From NCBI GenBank assembly GCA_003427395.1, contig BFEA01000446.1, forward strand, positions 1,160,258-1,196,257: 36,000 nt of DNA, in the 5' to 3' direction. The position numbers and the translations under genes were made by a program. Numbering within the stretch: the first letter of the stretch is position 1; each line of letters begins with the position of its first letter. This document shows, piece after piece, positions 26,947-35,929 of this stretch. Under the pieces are notes generated by a model. That model was not told the origin of the DNA. It did not search any database and was given only the letters and a program-made list of their open reading frames with translations. This DNA comes from Chara braunii (Eukaryota > Streptophyta > Charophyceae > Charales > Characeae).

Positions 26947-28306
26947 CTGGAATGCAGGCGAACGGGTAGAGGATCTGCACGCAAGTATTCTGCATGTATT
27001 CTTGAGGGGATATCGTGGTTGGTATGCTGGTTAGATTGTATGCAGACAACTGACCGATTCTGTATGTAACTGCTGATCGTCTTTATTTATTTATTTATAT
27101 TTATATTTATTTTCATTTATTTAGCTGATCCTCTTTATTTGACACTGGGTTTGAGTTGTTTGTTTGATTGTCTGTTTGCTTGTTTGTTTCTCTGAGAAGA
27201 CAATGTCTAAACAATGTCTGTCTGTTTGTCTGTCTATTTAGTTGAGACATTGTTTAATTGCAACAGTTTGTTTACCTGACACTGGGTTTGAGATGTACTT
27301 CAATCTGACATTGTTCTTATGTTTGTTGAAGTTTGTTGTTGCAGACCACAGCCGTATTTATAATTTGAATCCAAGCTGTTGCAATTTGGTTCAGGTTTGT
27401 TGCATGATGAATGCAAACCCTAACCGATCTCGATGCCAGCAGAAGGAGAGCGTGTTCGCAGTGCCAGCAGAAGACCTATCAATGCGGACACAATGACGAG
27501 GAAGCCTCCTACGTTGGCCGGGTTCTGGCCCCTGTCGGTTTAATAACGTCAACGACCTTACTTGTAATGCACACATCCTCATTGGTTGGTTGTGTCCATT
27601 AACCGGGTTGGTTGTGTCGATTAACCGGGTTGGTTGTGTGCCGCGCTTCGCGTGATGACCGATCTAAATAGGCCGCGAGGCGGTGGTCTCAGTCAACGTT
27701 ACGCCCCCACTTCGTTCAGTACCCATAGCCGGCCGTTCGGCCAAGACAGCGCCATTTGGCCCGCGCACAATCGCATGCGTAGGAATCGTTTCTGAGGTTG
27801 TCTCCTCCCTCCTGCGTCCATCGCCACCTCTGCTTTCGCCTCTGCCTAGTCCTTCATCTTCTCAGCTCTCTGTGATCGGTAGCTGGCGATTTATACATTT
27901 CACGATTGCGGATTTGATGGTCTTCAGTTATGTTGTTATTATCGTATCATTTAAGAGATTGCGGATTTGATGTCTTAAGTTATGTTGTTATTATGGTATC
28001 ATTTAAGAATTTTAAGTTGATTTAACGACGATTGCCGACAATGATCCTTGTTCTACCATTGACAGCGGATTCTACGCTTTTGTATCAAAAATACTAGGCA
28101 TAGTAAAGGGCTCAGTCGTCTTCTATGATGGAGACAAACTGGCAGTGATCTGGTTTGAGGGGGCCGTTCGCCGTTCGCCGTTCGGCAGATATTTGTTGTT
28201 GTTGCGATCAAGCGGAGCCGTCTTCACCTGGACCCTGAGTTGTGAAGACCATACGGACGTCGTTTTATTGCACCACTAACTAACAATCCGCTCGGTTTGA
28301 CGAGAG
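26945..28306. other. Intergenic with short tandem duplications, no gene recognised
   Basis: TTTATTTA and TGTTTG-rich stretches at 27080-27240. A 22-bp repeat (GGTTGGTTGTGTCCATTAACCG) about 2.7 times at 27580-27640. A 55-bp tandem duplication at about 27903-28012 (ATTGCGGATTTGATG...TTATGTTGTTATTAT...GTATCATTTAAGA twice). No domains seen. Confidence 0.5.
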
Positions 28307-28377
28307 TTTTTTTTTTTTTAATTTTAAACACACACCCCCTGCAATGCTAGTGGTGCTGGTAAGCGGTTTGACGAGAG
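28293..28377 (-). mobile_element. 57-bp 5'-truncated retro-insertion with 14-bp target duplication
   Basis: CGGTTTGACGAGAG occurs at 28293-28306 and 28364-28377, perfectly repeated. Between them lies a 57-bp insert whose + strand begins with 13 T. On the minus strand it is a 44-nt body ending in a 13-nt A tail directly against the duplication. This is a severely truncated retroposon; the parent family is not identified. Confidence 0.8.
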
Positions 28378-29035
28378 GTTACGATTCGTGTCGTTGCTGC
28401 TTGGACGGAGATTGCAATATTGGCAGGAACGGGATCTGCATTTGAAGAAATGTTCGGTCAGAATCTTAGTGTTCGTACTGCCCCTGCGAGCATGAAGGGG
28501 GTGATAGTATAATTACTAATTAGTATTGTCATTAATCAGGATTTCTTTCTGCAGCTGAAGAAAGGGGAGAGTATTTTCTTTCTATGTGTCGTCGCTGCAA
28601 GGATGAAGATGATGATATTTTCATTACAAAGAACTATCTCTGCTTTTTTTTTTCAAGAAAGAGAGGTTAGAGCAGTGATTTACTGTAACTGTTCGTGTTT
28701 CTTACCGCGGGCACTTTGAGGAATTTGGTTGTGGAGCCAGACCAGGTTCTCAAAGTGTTCTTACAGCCAGAGCAGGTTCGAAACGTGCAAGTGCAGGAAA
28801 GCTTGTGCGAACACGTTGAGAAATCTGGTCGTGGAGCAGCGCGGCGGCACCCTCTCTGCCTCTGCCAATGCGATTGGCCGACTGCCGCCCTTTGGCCTGG
28901 AGGCTGTTTGAAGATGTGATTGCAGTGCCTGAGGTGTAGAATGCTCACTGGGCTTGGGGCTGCCTTCCATCTGGTGAGTGAGGATGAGAGAGTTGAGCAT
29001 TCGAGGACAGGAGGACGGGCTGTTTTGAGAGTTAC
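28378..29035 (+). other. Upstream region of the MSL gene
   Basis: No clear TATA box. 28695-28919 is open (74 codons) with a weak internal duplication (GAGCCAGACCAGGTTC / CCAGAGCAGGTTCG) but no recognisable domain. CTGGTGAGTGAGG at 28972 would make a good splice donor if a 5' untranslated exon existed. Confidence 0.4.
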
Positions 29036-32000
29036 ATGGTCTGCGATCCGAACATGAAGAAGGTTGGTCTACCGGCGATGGCGATGCAGGGGAGATCCGG
29101 TCCTTTAGCTCCCATGAATGGACGGTTGGAGGCCGGTGATCAAGGGGGCCCCTCGTCAGAGGCACAAAGGCGTGTCTTCAAGTCCGGACCGCTGACGCCC
29201 ATGTTGCCGAAAACCTACACGGAGAACCCTAGGGGTGTGTCATATGCAGAGTTTCACGACCGGCCACCGCCGGCCCACGCAGGAAGGAAAGAAATAAGGT
29301 TTGGAGGAGCCAGTGGAAGCGGAGCAAGTGGGGCGGTCACCATCGGCAGTGCTATTGAGTCGCAGAGATTTCGCGACACAGATTCTCAAGTTTCAATGTC
29401 TTCGGGCTCTCACTTTCATCCTTCCCATACTTCCCATCCTTCCCATCCTTCCCATCCTTCCCATTCGCACACGTACGCACACGGGCATGCCCAGCCCATC
29501 AAGAGTTGTCTGAAAGATTCGTCCACGCACGGAAGCGAACGAACGACCATGGGTTTGGGGATGGAGAGCCCACAATTAGGTCCAATAGCTGTGCCTATGT
29601 CCCCGTCAGTTGTTAGTAGCCATGGGCTGACGTTCGACAGTGATGGGCGGCAAAGGGATGGGCCAGTGACTGGTGAAGATGCTTCAGAGAGGGAGAGGGA
29701 GAGGGAGAGGGAGAGGGATTGGATGCTTGATGGGGGAGGTGGACATGGTGGGTTGTCGCCAGGAGATTGGAACGAGGGGTGGTCGAGGTGGAAGGTAGGT
29801 GGTGGTGGGGATTACAGCCTGAATACAGGGGTTGGCCCTGGAAATGGGTATGTTCCGAGCAGAGCGCCCTTGCCGAGGCATTCTGGGAGTTCGCATATTC
29901 CTCGATCAGGGGTTCTTGGGCGTCGATCAGTGGGGATTTCCCCGTCTAACCACGTTGAAGAGGCCAGACGCGTGTCCGCCTTCTCGACGATGGGAAAGGT
30001 AGGGAAATCGGGAATGATCGGCAAGTCTGGCATGATTGGCAAGTCTGGGATGGTTGGCAAGTCCGGAATGGTCCCGAAGTCAGGGGCAGTCGGCAAATCC
30101 GGGCTGTTGCTCGGCAAATCGGGCATCATTGTTGGGAAGTCGGGCATGGTGCGACCTGACGACATCGAGGAAGAGAAAGAAGAGGACAGTGGAGAAAGCG
30201 ACGCGGAAAGCGAAGACGAGTTGCCGGACGATGTGGGGCTGTACTTGAAGTCGAGGAGCAAAAAGTGCTCGGGACGCCAACTTTCGCAATGGATCATGCT
30301 CATCACGTTGTGCTGCGCATTAGGCCTGTTTCTTTTCATCCCTCCCTTCAAAGGTTTGCGCGTCTTCCATCTTCGCGTTTGGAAGCTTGTCGTGCTTGCG
30401 ATTGCCGTGATGTGTGGCCCTCTGATCTCACGCTGGATCGTCCAGATTCTCATCGCGTTGATTGGCATGCAGTATACGCTCAAGGAGAGATTGTTGTACT
30501 TTGTATGGGCAATACGAAAGCCGGTCAGGAACACTTTGTGGGTGGCGTGCATTCTGAGCACATGGCTGGTCCTATTTGATTCCCGCAACTTCAAACATCA
30601 CCTGAGAGTTACGTTGGCATTAGTGTGCATCCTCGTGGCTCTTGGCATGGTGTTGGTCAGGGTGCTGGTTGTGAAATACGTTGCAATTCACTTCTACGCG
30701 CAAGCGTTCTTCGATCGAATCCAGGAGACGATCTTCGATCAGCATGTGCTGGAGAATCTGTCTCTTCCGCTGCAGGACTTTGGGATAGGCAACTGGGGGG
30801 GTCTGACGTCGGGGGACGATGTGCCAGGGGTACCTGTTCACAATGGGAACGATTCTGACAGCGATTACGAAGGCAACGGAGAGGCACCAGGAGGGCAAAA
30901 GAAAGTGGGTGCGAGTGTGGCCCGAGGCCAGGTAGGCGGCGGCGGCGGCGGGGGCTTAGACATGGCAGGAGGACCATTGGAACAGGTACCGCCGCCTCCT
31001 TCAGGCATGGGAGGAGTCGATTTGGTGCCGCCGCCAAAGCCTGCAGGCGATTTCTCAGAATCACTACAGCAGTCCAGGCCAGAACTTGTCACTGCTCCCA
31101 GCTTGGCAGGGTTTGTAACGGAGGTAGAGAAGGGGACAGCAGGGGATAATGCCTCTGGCAGTGGTGTCGGTGTCGGTGTGGGAGGAGGAGGCATGTCAAC
31201 CCCCCCATCAGCAGCAGCAAGTGGAGGAGGAGGAGGAGGAGGAGGAGGAGGCGGAGGAGGAGGAGAAGCGGGCCATCCTGATGGGGGGAAGGGCGGAACA
31301 ATAATCGCCAGGAGTGGGAGCTTGGTCAAGGACGTGCACGCATCGTCGGGTGATGGTGCTGGAACGGCAGCAGGAATCGCAGATGGACTGTTTGGAGAAC
31401 TTCAAGGGGATTTGAAGAAGGTGGCAGATTCGGAATCTGGCGTATCCAGCCCATTGTTCGGAGTAACGCAGAAAAATGCGATTGACGGGCGTTTCTGTGA
31501 TGATATGCTGAGTGAGTTTGTAGCTGTGGAGGTCGCGAAGAGTGCTGCGGAAAAGCCCAACTGCTGTGCTTCGGAGAAGAATGGGAACAGCGGTGCGGTA
31601 AGTAGGCAGGTGTCCCTGAGGACCATACAAGGGTCCTTGTTGCAGGCTGTCAGGTCCTTGCGGTGGGTAGGACAGGCGATTTCCGTAAGGCGAATCACTT
31701 CTCGATCCTACTCGCGAATGAAGGCAGACAGCCTGGGCGGTAGTGGTCGCAGGAGAAGATCTAAAGACCCCGGGGAGCGATCCATGCGGAAGCGGCGTCT
31801 TCTGAGTCTGACATCAGCTACTGTCTCTGCACGCGCAATGGGAAAGCTGATGAAATTTATCCAGCAGGAGAAGATCTCGACGTACTCCACGCTGGTGGAC
31901 AACTCTGTTCAGAAAGATGGAGAGATTCAGACCGAGGCGGAGGCCAAAGCGGCTGCGTATCGCATCTTCAACAACGTGTCCCGCGCGGGCATGAACTACG

Positions 32001-32971
32001 TCGAAGAGGAGGACCTGTACTGGTTCCTTGAGGAGGAGGATGCTCAGAAGGCCTTCCGGCGTTTCGATGGCTGGGAGACAGGGAGGGTGACGAAGCGCGC
32101 GGTGAAGAAGTGGGTGCAGGAGGTGTTCAAGAAACGTCAGGCGCTCGCTGCATCCATCAACGATACATCCTCGGCGATTAGCAAACTGGATGGCCTCCTC
32201 ACACCGGTCATCTGGGGAGTCATCGCGTTTATTTGGCTTCGCATATGGGACGTCACTAGTGCGCCTGTCGTAGTCTTCTTCATGTCGATCATAGCTTCCC
32301 TGATCGTGGTCTTCGGCGCAACCGCACGGGCAACGCTGGAAGTCGTCATGTTCCTCTTCGTCGTCCATCCTTACGATGTAGGAGATCGTTGCACCATCGA
32401 CGGCGAAGAGCTGATCGTTCACGAGATCAATATCCAAAACACCATCTTTTTGCGGTGGGACAACTTGAAAGTTTATTATCCAAATGCACTTTTGAGAGAG
32501 AAGCCCATCTTCAACTACTACCGAAGTCCTCACATGTGGGATATCATCCCTTTCGACATTGCTGTGTCCACCCCTGTCGAAAAGGTCACCCGGTTGCGAG
32601 AGTGCATATCAAAGTACATCGGGCGCACGCCGGAGCATTTCCACCCCGACTTTTATCTCATGACCAGGGCCGTAGAGGAGCATAATAAGATGACGATGCA
32701 GCTGTGGGTTCAACATGGATTCAACTTCCAGGAGATGGAAAAGCGGCTGCAGAGACGAAGCGACCTGATCTTCCAACTGAAGAGCGACATGGATGATCTG
32801 GGCATTCACTACGCATTGCTGCCGCAAGAGGTCCGGCTCGCACAGGGCGTGCCCGTGCTTGGTCACTCTCAGTATATCAATCCTTTTGAGGGCTCTGGCG
32901 CTGGAGGTTCCATGAGATCGACCGATTTCCGATCGTTCGAACATAGCCGTGGAACGCCCTACCACGGTTAA
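29036..32971 (+). CDS. MscS-like mechanosensitive ion channel, plant MSL4-10 (plasma-membrane) type
   Basis: 1311 residues, uninterrupted. MSL channels open under membrane tension, passing ions to relieve osmotic stress or signal. Residues 1-415 are predicted disordered, with HPSH repeats (~128-150), an ER run (~219-230), a GKSGMI-type repeat (~322-372) and an acidic stretch. Membrane segments: ~419-438, 448-476, 500-514, 524-546, 1054-1073 and 1078-1110. The cytoplasmic loop between segments 4 and 5 is ~500 residues, longer than in land-plant relatives, with a poly-Gly run near 728-745. Residues ~967-1050 (YRIFNNVSRAG, YVEEEDLYWFLEEEDA, LASINDTSSAISKLD) match the pre-pore region of MSLs. The pore and MscS domain include HPYDVGDRC (His1111), NIQNTIFLRWDNLKVYYPN and NYYRSPHMWD. 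Family members are ~700-900 residues with introns; this one is intronless. The start is the first ATG of the frame and may not be the true one. Confidence 0.93.
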   Translation: MVCDPNMKKVGLPAMAMQGRSGPLAPMNGRLEAGDQGGPSSEAQRRVFKSGPLTPMLPKTYTENPRGVSYAEFHDRPPPAHAGRKEIRFGGASGSGASGAVTIGSAIESQRFRDTDSQVSMSSGSHFHPSHTSHPSHPSHPSHSHTYAHGHAQPIKSCLKDSSTHGSERTTMGLGMESPQLGPIAVPMSPSVVSSHGLTFDSDGRQRDGPVTGEDASERERERERERDWMLDGGGGHGGLSPGDWNEGWSRWKVGGGGDYSLNTGVGPGNGYVPSRAPLPRHSGSSHIPRSGVLGRRSVGISPSNHVEEARRVSAFSTMGKVGKSGMIGKSGMIGKSGMVGKSGMVPKSGAVGKSGLLLGKSGIIVGKSGMVRPDDIEEEKEEDSGESDAESEDELPDDVGLYLKSRSKKCSGRQLSQWIMLITLCCALGLFLFIPPFKGLRVFHLRVWKLVVLAIAVMCGPLISRWIVQILIALIGMQYTLKERLLYFVWAIRKPVRNTLWVACILSTWLVLFDSRNFKHHLRVTLALVCILVALGMVLVRVLVVKYVAIHFYAQAFFDRIQETIFDQHVLENLSLPLQDFGIGNWGGLTSGDDVPGVPVHNGNDSDSDYEGNGEAPGGQKKVGASVARGQVGGGGGGGLDMAGGPLEQVPPPPSGMGGVDLVPPPKPAGDFSESLQQSRPELVTAPSLAGFVTEVEKGTAGDNASGSGVGVGVGGGGMSTPPSAAASGGGGGGGGGGGGGGEAGHPDGGKGGTIIARSGSLVKDVHASSGDGAGTAAGIADGLFGELQGDLKKVADSESGVSSPLFGVTQKNAIDGRFCDDMLSEFVAVEVAKSAAEKPNCCASEKNGNSGAVSRQVSLRTIQGSLLQAVRSLRWVGQAISVRRITSRSYSRMKADSLGGSGRRRRSKDPGERSMRKRRLLSLTSATVSARAMGKLMKFIQQEKISTYSTLVDNSVQKDGEIQTEAEAKAAAYRIFNNVSRAGMNYVEEEDLYWFLEEEDAQKAFRRFDGWETGRVTKRAVKKWVQEVFKKRQALAASINDTSSAISKLDGLLTPVIWGVIAFIWLRIWDVTSAPVVVFFMSIIASLIVVFGATARATLEVVMFLFVVHPYDVGDRCTIDGEELIVHEINIQNTIFLRWDNLKVYYPNALLREKPIFNYYRSPHMWDIIPFDIAVSTPVEKVTRLRECISKYIGRTPEHFHPDFYLMTRAVEEHNKMTMQLWVQHGFNFQEMEKRLQRRSDLIFQLKSDMDDLGIHYALLPQEVRLAQGVPVLGHSQYINPFEGSGAGGSMRSTDFRSFEHSRGTPYHG
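29997..30150 (+). repeat. 18-bp in-frame minisatellite encoding GKSGM[I/V]
   Basis: About eight units of GGCAAGTCTGGCATGATT type within the MSL coding sequence, later units with in-frame insertions. It produces a basic, Ser-rich hexapeptide repeat in the cytosolic N terminus. Confidence 0.9.
31216..31268 (+). repeat. (GGA)n run encoding poly-glycine in the MSL loop
   Basis: About 17 GGA/GGC codons in a row in the loop between membrane segments 4 and 5. In-frame length variation would be tolerated. Confidence 0.9.
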
Positions 32972-33004
32972 AACTAGTCACCATGCCGCTTAAAACTAGT
33001 CACC
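32969..33004 (+). repeat. 21-bp duplication at the MSL stop codon
   Basis: TTAAAACTAGTCACC occurs at the stop (TAA 32969-32971) and again about 21 bp later, a short direct duplication of the coding/3' UTR border. Confidence 0.8.
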
Positions 33005-33023
33005 CCAACCAGAATATAGAGTG

Positions 33024-33108
33024 TACCGTCATTTTGCCTGCATGTGGTCCAACTTCCAGTCTCCATACAGCGATTATCACCATACGTTCTATTCGGGTGA
33101 AGACGGTA
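33024..33108 (+). mobile_element. MITE-like element, copy E
   Basis: Right end ACGTTCTATTCGGGTGAAGACGGTA is intact; the left end keeps only TACCGTC. The interior CCATACAGCGATTATCACC matches the family. It starts ~50 bp after the MSL stop codon, so it probably lies in the 3' UTR. Confidence 0.7.
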
Positions 33109-33144
33109 GTTACCCAACTTAACCCAACCCAACGCTACGGTCGC

Positions 33145-33337
33145 TACCGTCTTCCCCCGAATAGAACGTACTGTCACTATAGCTGCTGTATTTGGGGCAC
33201 AACTTTACGTTGACACTACTCTACTCTCTAGAACATACAGTCGCTATAGCTGCTGCTGTATTTGGGGCAGCTTTACGTCGATACTACTCTCTACATACAG
33301 TGGAAATGATGTACGTTCGATCCGGGTGAAGACGGTA
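33145..33337 (+). mobile_element. MITE-like element, copy F, with internal duplication
   Basis: TACCGTCTTCCCCCGAATAG at left and CGATCCGGGTGAAGACGGTA at right form ~20-bp inverted ends. The interior block (CTATAGCTGCTGTATTTGGGGC...TTTACGT[T/C]GA[C/T]ACTACTCT) occurs twice in tandem, making this copy ~193 bp instead of ~110. It lies in tandem with copy E behind the MSL gene. Confidence 0.75.
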
Positions 33338-33554
33338 GCCACATTGATCCCAGTCAACAGGGAGCTTAGAAAGGCTGTGCTGTGTGTTGTCATGTTTGTT
33401 ATTACAGGCCATTTTTTTTTATAAGCGCTATGCGTAACCGCACAGAAAAAGCCAGACTCTGCCCGACTGTTTTGTCCGACTTTCTCCAGCTCGTCAGCAG
33501 GTTTATCAAACCTGTCAGTCTGCCTGGAGGATCAGCCATCCCCTTTATTCTGTG

Positions 33555-33565
33555 GCATGCTTCTG

Positions 33566-33601
<36 letters not shown>
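33555..33601 (+). repeat. (CTG)n trinucleotide repeat
   Basis: TCTGCTACTG followed by about 12 uninterrupted CTG units. Not in a recognised gene. Confidence 0.95.
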
Positions 33602-33603
<2 letters not shown>

Positions 33604-33728
33604 ATTATAAAGAAAGAAAGGGGGAGGAAGTCCGAGGAACCATTTCCCTCTCTGTCCCCCCCCCCCTCTCCCACTCCCTGCCCTGCTTCGCTTTCTGGAC
33701 GTATTTCTAAAAGTTCGTCAAACAGTCG

Positions 33729-33858
33729 GTAACGAGCGATCAGACGGTCGGAACGAACGATCCGACGGTCGGAACGAGCGATCCGACGGTCGGAACGAAC
33801 GATCCGACGGTCGGAACGAGCGATCTGACGGTCGGAACGAGCGATCCGACGGTCGGAT
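33729..33858 (+). repeat. 21-bp minisatellite, about six units
   Basis: Unit GACGGTCGGAACGA[A/G]CGATC[C/T], alternating A and G at one position. Because 21 is divisible by three it stays open in all frames (e.g. SDRRIVR repeats on the minus strand), but no gene is recognisable. Confidence 0.92.
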
Positions 33859-34219
33859 GGAGGAAAGACGTGGAGCAGGGAACCCGCCCACCACCTGCAA
33901 ATTAGGAGCACCTTTCGCAACGGCTTTGGAGACTGGAGATGTTCGTCCCTGGCAATCAGCAAGGATGTTGTCCAACCTGTTACAAGTACCTAGGAGGGGG
34001 GGCAGGGGGGGGGGGGGGNGGGGGGTCTTCTTTCCCAGAGGAGCAGTGACGGCACGGGCTAGAATTTTCATCTTACCGACTGCAGAAAATTGGTACGGTC
34101 CCGGGCCTCGTTGGCGTGGCACGACAGGACAGATTTCTGAGGTAGTAGTGGTGGTGTAACCGATTGGTTGGCAGCTCCGAGGTGGTTGTGACTCTTGTGA
34201 GGAATAGGCGCCTCAGTCT

Positions 34220-34350
34220 TGCGTCCGCTACTCGCCAAAAGTTGTGAAATGAGAACGAGTCTTCCGCTAGCGGACATGGAAAGATGCACGGCGATAACTT
34301 TTTCTCTTTTGTGCATGCGGTGAGTAGTGGAGCGAGGCCCTGGGTTCGGT
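34220..34350 (+). repeat. Dispersed repeat (partner at 13850-13975)
   Basis: Same ordered blocks as the 13.85-kb copy, including GGTGAGTAGTGGAGC at 34319-34333. Family unidentified. Confidence 0.6.
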
Positions 34351-34544
34351 TGGGTTATGGCAAAGTATGTGCACACATTGGCCTCAGCAGATGAGAATAG
34401 TCAGAGGGACGTGTCCGTCTGAACTGCCTGCTGCAGAGGGATGTGCAACGGCGCAGCCGATCGTGGGTGTCGGGAATGCGATAAACCGATCATAGCCGGA
34501 TGTCAAACTAGCAGAGGGGTAGGAGTGAGAGAATGCCGACGGAG

Positions 34545-35275
34545 TATGTAGCTCGGGTTCCGGATGCGGACAAGTTCGATGTTTCCCGACTATCGACTGC
34601 AAATTGGAAAAGCACGTGCCTTTGGTTTCGGATGCAGACAAGTTCGTTTAAGCTTTGACGCGCTTTGACCGCGAACTCCAGGGGCAATCCTGCAAATGCT
34701 GGCAAAGTATGTGCCTTCGGTTTTGGATTTGACTACAAAAAAATGCTTTCGTTTAAGCTTTGACGCGCTTTGACCGCGAACTCCAGGGGCAATCCTGCAA
34801 ACGCTGGCAAAGTATGTGCCTTCGGTTTTGTATTTGACTACAAAAAAATGCGACCAAGAAAGCACGCGCCTTTGGTTTTAGATGGAGACAAGTTCCAGGT
34901 CTTGCTGCGCTTCGACTGCAAATTGCAAACAATCTCCAGGGGCAATCCTGCAAGTGCTGACAAAGTACGTGCCTTCGGTTTTAGACAGAGACAAGTTTGA
35001 GGTTTGCTCACCTTTGACTGCAGCTTGCAAACAATCTCCAGGGGCAGTCCTGCAACATGAGCACACGAAGCACATGCCTTTGGTTTTGGATGCAGACAGG
35101 TTCCAGGCCTTGCTGCGCTTTCACTGCAAATTGCAAACAATCTCCAGGGGCAATCCTGCAAAAGTTTTACGAAGTGCTTGCCTTTGGTTTCGGAGGGCGC
35201 CAAGTTCCAGGTTTGCCGACCTTTGACTGCAAATCGCAAACAATCTCCAGGGGCAATCCTGCAAATTCACTATCT
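34545..35275 (+). repeat. Tandem array, ~104-bp unit, about seven copies
   Basis: The block CCAGGGGCAATCCTGCAA (one copy CAGTCC) starts at 34678, 34783, 34936, 35038, 35144 and 35247: spacings 105, 153, 102, 106 and 103. Each is followed by CAAAGTA[T/C]GTGCCTTCGGTTTT-type and GACAAGTTC-type blocks. A partial first unit lies at 34560-34640. Spacings are not multiples of three and many units break frame, so it is not a coding repeat. Satellite-like. Confidence 0.9.
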
Positions 35276-35379
35276 AATTGAATGCCTGCTTCCATCTTCG
35301 CTCAGAACCGCTATAAGCATGTCATGCTCTCATGTAGGAGGAGGAGGAGGAGGAGGAGGGGAAAGTGCGCAGCAAGTTA

Positions 35380-35715
35380 CAGATTATGAACCTGGTCCAG
35401 ATTATGAACCTGTGCAATCCTGCGAAACGCCGAAGAGTTGCGAAAGTTCTGGAGATTCTGAGCGGAGAAACCCTATTCTATGCAACTGGTACAGATTATG
35501 AACCTGGTCCAGATTACAGACCTCATGCGTGTCCTGCAAAGCGCATGACACGGACAGGGAACTTTTTCAAGTCGAATGCTACACGACACAACAGGGACTT
35601 AGAGACAACCCTAGCTACTTATGTGCAGATCACTGGTACGGTACAGATTATGGACCTGGTACAGATTATGAACCTGGTCCAGATTACAGACCTCATGTGT
35701 GTCCTGCGAAGCGTC
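35380..35715 (+). repeat. Short repeats of CAGATTATGAACCTGGT type
   Basis: Units [A/T]ACAGATTATGAACCTGGTCC occur in three clusters (35385-35415, 35490-35530, 35640-35700), the last two followed by CAGATTACAGACCTCATG[C/T]GTGTCCTGC[A/G]AAGCG. Several frames are open (DYEPGPDYEP) but no gene is recognisable. Confidence 0.75.
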
Positions 35716-35927
35716 AGGCATGTTAGCAGGAACTGCTCTGGGTCTCGGGATACAGTCCTCCAATGCGGACACAGCACGTTGAATGCAAGATGCGATTCGG
35801 TGCACGGCCTGCATGCGGAGCCATGCACTAGTTCAATGACAATTCAATTTTCCTGTTTGCCAATCAATTGTAATATTCTTTGTTCAAGTTATAAAACCGA
35901 ATTCCACGTCTCATCTCCACTTGATGG

Positions 35928-35929
<2 letters not shown>

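Noticed and set aside
33555-33601. CTG run as part of a coding poly-Leu/Ala/Ser tract
   Set aside because: Flanking frames on both strands contain no recognisable protein; treated as a microsatellite.
34545-35275. CRISPR-like array
   Set aside because: Repeats are ~104-bp satellite units with related 'spacers', in a plant-type genome; no cas genes.
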